Assembly: GCF_003060825.1 (NCBI RefSeq)
Contig: NZ_CP028922.1
Location: 1,040,501 to 1,104,500, forward strand
Origin: Paenibacillus sp. CAA11
GTDB taxonomy: Bacteria; Bacillota; Bacilli; Paenibacillales; Paenibacillaceae
Reading direction: 5' to 3'
DNA length: 64,000 nt
A program made the position numbers and the translations under genes. The notes beneath the pieces were generated by a model, which was given only the letters and a program-made list of their open reading frames with translations, did not search any database and was not told where the DNA came from. This document shows positions 60,258 through 64,000 of this stretch, piece after piece; positions within the stretch are counted from its first letter, which is position 1; the number at the start of each line of letters is the position of its first letter.

Positions 60258-61216
60258 GCGGCAGGGTGAGCGAGAATAAGATTGTGCTTGTCAAGCGGCG
60301 GACTCGTCTGGAGGAGCTGATCGTCCGGTACAATACTGTGCAGCAGGCCAAGTTCTACATTGAACGGCTTGGCGCTGACTTCAGTGATTATGCTGCTGAA
60401 GACAGCCGGTATCATGAAGCGGTCCGTCAAGCGGTCAGTGAGCTGTCGCTGATCGGAAGGGTGCAGGTCGTCGAGCGGGAGCATGTTCCGAACTTTATCT
60501 TCGGGGAGCAGGATACAGTGGTCGTGCTTGGACAGGATGGCCTGGTGGCCAATACGCTCAAATATTTGACCGATCAGCCGCTCATTGGTGTCAATCCCGA
60601 CCCGCTGCGCTGGGACGGAGTGCTGCTCCCCTTCACAGTTCATGATTTGCGAATGATCGTGCAGGATGTATTTCACAAGGCCCGTCCCATCAAGGAGGTG
60701 ACGCTCGCCAAGGCTCGCCTGAACGACGGCCAGACCTTGTACGGCGTGAATGATCTGTTCATCGGCCGCAGAACGCATGTGTCCGCCCGTTATCAGCTCA
60801 GCGTGTCCGGGCAGACCGAGCAGCAATCCTCCAGCGGTGTAATTATATCGACCGGACTAGGTGCAACAGGATGGCTGAAGAGCGTGCTTGCTGGGGCTGC
60901 CGGAATTGTCAGCCATGCCATGCAGCAGCAGGTTATACTGGAGCCGGAATATCTGGTGGAGAACCATCATCAGGCGGTTAGCTGGGACAGTCAGCAGTTG
61001 TATTACTCGGTTCGGGAGCCTTTTCCCAGCCGGAATACATCCGCTGGACTTGTCTTTGGGCAGATTGCCGCAGATCGCCCGCTGCAAATCACCTCACAGA
61101 TGCCGGAGGACGGGGTGATCTTCAGCGATGGGGTGGAGAGCGATTATTTGGAGTTCAATGCAGGGGTTGAGGCGACAATCGGCATCGCCGAGAAGAGAGG
61201 GAAGCTGGTGGTATAA
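60254..61216 (+). CDS. NAD-kinase-superfamily protein paired with SPFH
   Basis: A 320-residue protein with the NAD-kinase/diacylglycerol-kinase fold signature. VVVLGQDGLVANTL (Asp95) replaces the usual GGDGT motif, keeping the catalytic Asp. PLIGVNPDP matches the NADK loop, and STGLGATGWLKS the conserved T-G-S-T-G-Y-like loop. The first 80 residues are an extra N-terminal part. The true NAD kinase of the cell should be elsewhere, since this copy departs from it at the GGDG motif. It is coupled to the SPFH gene by a four-base overlap. Substrate and activity are unproven. Confidence 0.72.
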   Translation: MSGRVSENKIVLVKRRTRLEELIVRYNTVQQAKFYIERLGADFSDYAAEDSRYHEAVRQAVSELSLIGRVQVVEREHVPNFIFGEQDTVVVLGQDGLVANTLKYLTDQPLIGVNPDPLRWDGVLLPFTVHDLRMIVQDVFHKARPIKEVTLAKARLNDGQTLYGVNDLFIGRRTHVSARYQLSVSGQTEQQSSSGVIISTGLGATGWLKSVLAGAAGIVSHAMQQQVILEPEYLVENHHQAVSWDSQQLYYSVREPFPSRNTSAGLVFGQIAADRPLQITSQMPEDGVIFSDGVESDYLEFNAGVEATIGIAEKRGKLVV

Positions 61217-61565
61217 CCACCGGCTTCTTTTGTGTCCATAGAAGGGTTCTCTTGGCATAGCAGAATGAGATACACTATAAGGATGAAACATTTTCCACAT
61301 AAATGCCGTAAGAATGCACAGGGGCCGCCTTGGTAAAAGGCTCAATCAGCAGGGGAAGCTGACGGACCTTTGATTACTCGGCGGAAGCTGTCATGAACAC
61401 AAGAAAGCATGGTAGAAGGGATGTTGAAAGCGGGAAATTAGCAGTATACCAAGGGAGTGTCTTTAGCTCTTCCTTTTCCAGAGAATCAATTTGAGCTTGT
61501 GAGAGCGCAATGGATTTGTGTGGTGGGGAGTAAATAAAAACAGCTAGAAGGAGTTCATTTGAGCG
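61217..61565 (+). other. 349-base gap with a promoter and a decayed frame
   Basis: A good promoter (61252-61281) is followed by no intact gene. Around 61455-61540 one frame reads SLALPFPENQFELVRAQW and then ends at TAA, with normal codon use, which looks like the tail of a lost gene. The gap ends in the leader of the next gene. Confidence 0.4.
61252..61281 (+). promoter_or_regulatory. Sigma-A-like promoter
   Basis: TTGGCA (61252-61257), an 18-base spacer and TATAAG (61276-61281). It now faces a decayed stretch and, 285 bases on, the gene at 61566. Confidence 0.5.
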
Positions 61566-62102
61566 ATGAAGCAAAAGATCATCATATTTCTGATTACCTC
61601 TATAACCTACGGGATGCTGATGGCTATGTTGAAAGGAGAAACAGGAGATCGTTTTCCTACATACCTACTAATCTATGGAATTCCCTTCGGTCTTATTATG
61701 ACCTTGGGAACCGGCTGGATTCAGCACAGAAACCTGAAGAAGACTGGAAATAGAGGGCAAGAGGTAAAGGTTAAGAATGTGATTCAAATGAGGGTGGAAG
61801 GAAGCCGGGAGGAAATATTTGAGCTATGCCTGCGCTCTCTTGGTGAGATTAAGAGAACGAAGGTCAAGAGCACAAGCCCGGACGAGGGAATCATTCAGGC
61901 TAGCGCCGGTATTTCCTGGCTTACTTGGGGCGATGTGATTGAATTTCAGATAAAGTCCGCGGGTGAGGAGCATTACTTCGTTCAGGTGTTAAGTAGACCG
62001 GCTGTAAGCACCACATTGATTGATTACGGCAAGAATCTGGACAATGTCCAGCGTATTCTGAGATATTTCAAGCATTATGCTAAGAGCGTTCAAGTAGAGT
62101 GA
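61566..62102 (+). CDS. Membrane protein with DUF1499-like domain, hypothetical
   Basis: A 178-residue protein. Two membrane helices (about 4-20 and 30-52) are followed by a soluble domain (about 65-175) with the pattern RVEGSREEIFELCLRSLGEI ... GIIQASAGISWLTWGDVIEF, reminiscent of DUF1499-type beta proteins. AAGGAG lies about 12 bases before the ATG. It is followed by the acetyltransferase remnant. The function is unknown. Confidence 0.7.
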   Translation: MKQKIIIFLITSITYGMLMAMLKGETGDRFPTYLLIYGIPFGLIMTLGTGWIQHRNLKKTGNRGQEVKVKNVIQMRVEGSREEIFELCLRSLGEIKRTKVKSTSPDEGIIQASAGISWLTWGDVIEFQIKSAGEEHYFVQVLSRPAVSTTLIDYGKNLDNVQRILRYFKHYAKSVQVE

Positions 62103-62121
62103 TACATAAGGAGGTGTGAAG

Positions 62122-62339
62122 ATGGACCATGTTCAGATTGTACCCATTCCAGAGATTGACCCGAAAGTTAAAGGATTATCAGACTGATCCTCGATACCAA
62201 AGAGGGGGATCCCTCCAATTTGCTGTACCGGAAGCTAGGATACCAGGAGGCGGGACGAATCCCGGGGTTCGCCAGGTCGGCTGACGGGGACTTAAGCGCA
62301 ACAGTGATTTATTATAAAGAGCTGAAATCTGTAGAGTGA
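62122..62339 (+). pseudogene. GNAT acetyltransferase remnant
   Basis: AAGGAGGTG and an ATG at 62122 begin a 21-codon frame (MDHVQIVPIPEIDPKVKGLS) that ends at TGA 62185. From 62184 a different frame carries a clear GNAT C terminus (LILDTKEGDPSNLLYRKLGY, then EAGRIPGFARSADG, ending at TGA 62337). The acetyl-CoA-binding middle, about 90 residues, is missing. So a gene with intact ends has lost its centre and its frame. Confidence 0.85.
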
Positions 62340-62354
62340 GAAGAGGATAAAATA

Positions 62355-63185
62355 ATGAAAGTACGACAAAAGGGCCGGGGACTTGCTGTGAGTACAGCCA
62401 TGCTGGCAGCCGCAGTATTATTTAATGCTTGTAGTATTAAGGACGAGAAGGAGGTACTGCCAGAAACGTCTTCTCCAGTCCAACAGCAGACCCAAGCAGT
62501 TAACAAGGTTAGTAGCTCCGATCAGAAGGGTCGGCTTCAGCAGGAGCAGTCCAATCGGGGAGAACAATCCAAGGAGTCTCAGCAGCCTCATTCATCCGAG
62601 CAGGTCGATAAAGTTTATAATCTGAAGGATTATGTAGGAACCTGGGTGGATCAAGATTATAATGAAGCCTTCTATGATGATTGTGAGAATGCGGTCGATA
62701 TTCGAGTTACGGGCGACAAGACGGGAAGCATCTATTTCTTCCTGGACGGGCCGTCAGGACGGGTTACAGATTCAGAAGTAGCGATCAAGTTGTCCGGGAA
62801 CAAGGCCAATTTCTGGTTTGATGACAGCGATTCGGAGGGCAAGGGCCGAGGAATCCTGACGTTGGAGAAAGATAAGATTAAGATTGAGCTGAAGCTGGAA
62901 TCCGGGAACGAGGAGTTAAGAAGCGTTTATGATCAGGTGCGGACCTTTGTGCGTGATCCCTATCAGGGAATAGAAGAGAAGGACCCGATTGCTCTTATGA
63001 AGTCTTACGCCAAGAACCATCCGGAATTGCAGGGCTTAACCTTTCAATATGATGAGAATGTGGAATGGACCGAGGGAAGAAATAAGGTCAAAGTGATGAT
63101 TGGTGTTGATTCGCAAGGTGAGCAAAAGAAGCGCTACACGGTAAATGTACTGACGGGGAATATCGTGGAACAACCTGCCGATTAG
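62355..63185 (+). CDS. Lipoprotein of unknown function
   Basis: A 276-residue lipoprotein with a signal peptide ending in LFNAC (Cys26). A Gln/Ser-rich linker (about 35-85) is followed by a beta-rich domain (about 90-200; DYVGTWVDQDYNEAFYDD, GSIYFFLDGPSGRVTDSEV) and a C-terminal part (GLTFQYDENVEWTEGRNKV). I recognise no named family. It resembles Paenibacillus surface lipoproteins with a lipocalin-like core, which is a loose impression. AGAGGA precedes the ATG. Confidence 0.78.
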   Translation: MKVRQKGRGLAVSTAMLAAAVLFNACSIKDEKEVLPETSSPVQQQTQAVNKVSSSDQKGRLQQEQSNRGEQSKESQQPHSSEQVDKVYNLKDYVGTWVDQDYNEAFYDDCENAVDIRVTGDKTGSIYFFLDGPSGRVTDSEVAIKLSGNKANFWFDDSDSEGKGRGILTLEKDKIKIELKLESGNEELRSVYDQVRTFVRDPYQGIEEKDPIALMKSYAKNHPELQGLTFQYDENVEWTEGRNKVKVMIGVDSQGEQKKRYTVNVLTGNIVEQPAD

Positions 63186-63197
63186 GGAGAGTGGGCT

Positions 63198-63701
63198 ATG
63201 ACGATCATATGCGAGACGAAGCGTCTTTATTTAAGAGAATATAAGGACGATGACTTTGCTGCACTACATGCAATTTTCTCTGATCCGGAGCATATCCGGT
63301 TTTACCCGGCGGCCTTCTCTGAGGAGCAGACCCGGAAGTGGATGGTCAGAAATCAGAACAGGTACGTCACCGACGGATTCGGATTATGGGCGGTATGTTT
63401 AAAAGAAACGGGTAAGCTCATTGGAGACTGCGGCTTGATCAAGCAGAGGGTTGACGGCCAGGAGGAAGTGGAGATCGGCTATCATATCCATCCTGCCTTT
63501 GGCTCTATGGGTTATGCCACTGAGGCAGCGGCATGCTGCATGGCCTATGCCTTTGAGCATCTGAATTTGCAGCGAGTGATTTCCATCATTGCCCCAGGCA
63601 ATGAAGCATCGATTCGGGTAGCAGAGAAAGCGGGGCTACGCTTCGAGAAAACAGAGATAATTTTTAATCGTGAGCATTTGATTTATGCCTGTAACAATTA
63701 A
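63198..63701 (+). CDS. GNAT-family acetyltransferase (RimJ/RimL type)
   Basis: A 167-residue acetyltransferase. The opening [18 protein letters not shown] and [20 protein letters not shown] and then [20 protein letters not shown] are the standard RimJ/RimL-like blocks, including the acetyl-CoA loop. GGGAG lies just before the ATG, which follows the lipoprotein stop by 12 bases, so the two are probably one transcript. The substrate is unknown. Confidence 0.9.
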   Translation: MTIICETKRLYLREYKDDDFAALHAIFSDPEHIRFYPAAFSEEQTRKWMVRNQNRYVTDGFGLWAVCLKETGKLIGDCGLIKQRVDGQEEVEIGYHIHPAFGSMGYATEAAACCMAYAFEHLNLQRVISIIAPGNEASIRVAEKAGLRFEKTEIIFNREHLIYACNN

Positions 63702-63727
63702 ATCGGGAAGCAGAGGAGGAGATTCAT

Positions 63728-64000
63728 GTGGAGAAGCTTTTAGGCGGTGTGGTGCTAAAGCTGATCGAGGGCGATATCACAAAGCAGGAGACAGATGTCA
63801 TTGTTAATGCGGCGAACAGCAGCCTGCTGGGCGGCGGCGGCGTGGATGGTGCTATACATCGTGCAGGTGGCAAGGAGATCCTAGAAGCGTGTAGGGCGAT
63901 TAGAGCTAGACAAGGTGGCTGTGAGACCGGCGAAGCGGTGCTGACGACAGCAGGAAGGCTCCCATCCCGCTTTGTGATCCATACGGTGGGACCGGTATGG
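63728..64000 (+). CDS. Macro-domain protein, N-terminal part (runs off the window)
   Basis: The frame starts at GTG 63728, eight bases after GGAGG. The ATG two bases before it is in another frame and stops after five codons. Residues [20 protein letters not shown] and [14 protein letters not shown] are the ADP-ribose-binding loops of macro domains of the YmdB/MacroD type, which remove ADP-ribose or acetyl-ADP-ribose. VIHTVGPVW begins the second conserved block as the window ends. It lies 26 bases behind the acetyltransferase gene, likely the same operon. Confidence 0.93.
   Translation, partial: MEKLLGGVVLKLIEGDITKQETDVIVNAANSSLLGGGGVDGAIHRAGGKEILEACRAIRARQGGCETGEAVLTTAGRLPSRFVIHTVGPVW

Overview
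The window looks like chromosomal DNA of an endospore-forming member of the Paenibacillaceae, most likely Paenibacillus. The basis is mixed. Base composition is near 50 % GC, and ribosome binding sites are strong and AGGAGG-like. There is a complete gerKA-gerKB-gerKC germinant-receptor operon, and there are ytaF, SleB-type hydrolase and CotF-like coat genes. A universal tsaE-tsaB-rimI-tsaD operon and a gltA-type glutamate synthase gene are also present. No rRNA, tRNA or CRISPR array was seen.

Layout. 1-7.4 kb: start of a lipoprotein gene, Mn-catalase, a membrane GGDEF protein with intact I-site, the gerK operon behind a candidate sigma-G promoter, an aldo/keto reductase and a small acidic protein. 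7.7-14.2 kb: an orphan histidine kinase, an NHLP-leader-like small protein next to a class I isoprenoid-synthase-like gene, ytaF, an SPFH/ribbon-helix-helix pair, a GpsB-like DivIVA protein, and dps with a PerR-like box. 14.2-16.1 kb: a group II intron placed directly behind the dps terminator. 16.2-21.8 kb: two small proteins (one a KGG stress protein), a chemoreceptor, ThpR, a SleB-type hydrolase and a GT28 glycosyltransferase. 22-28 kb: a tandem duplication of a TetR/YhgE cassette with matching promoters and operators. 28.5-33.2 kb: glutamate synthase large subunit. 33.4-39.8 kb: broken rfbC, rfbD, an ABC exporter, bactofilin plus M23 peptidase, and a cardiolipin synthase. 39.9-42.9 kb: a non-homologous end-joining locus in which LigD is split into separate polymerase and ligase genes beside ku. 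43-46 kb: the t6A operon. 46.3-49.4 kb: an SGNH hydrolase, an acetyltransferase, a gene interrupted by an in-frame TGA, and an asparaginase. 49.5-51.8 kb: an accessory patch with an AT-rich orphan gene, a decayed IS3-type transposase and a possible small RNA. 51.9-57.5 kb: a divergent HSP90/TPR pair followed by a phosphoesterase, a zinc-ribbon protein and small membrane proteins. 57.7-61.2 kb: a coat protein, a DUF1275 protein and an SPFH/NAD-kinase-like pair. 61.2-64 kb: decayed fragments, a lipoprotein, an acetyltransferase and the start of a macro-domain protein.

Themes. Sporulation and germination (gerK, ytaF, the SleB-like gene, the coat protein, and Ku/LigD repair with a sigma-G-like promoter), stress and iron/peroxide defence (Mn-catalase, dps, KGG protein, HSP90) and envelope work (YhgE, GT28, M23/bactofilin, cardiolipin synthase) dominate. 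The least explained parts are the NHLP/isoprenoid-enzyme pair, the HSP90-TPR-phosphoesterase-zinc-ribbon run, the SPFH/NAD-kinase-like pair and the 49.5-51.8 kb accessory patch. At least five gene remnants indicate active decay.
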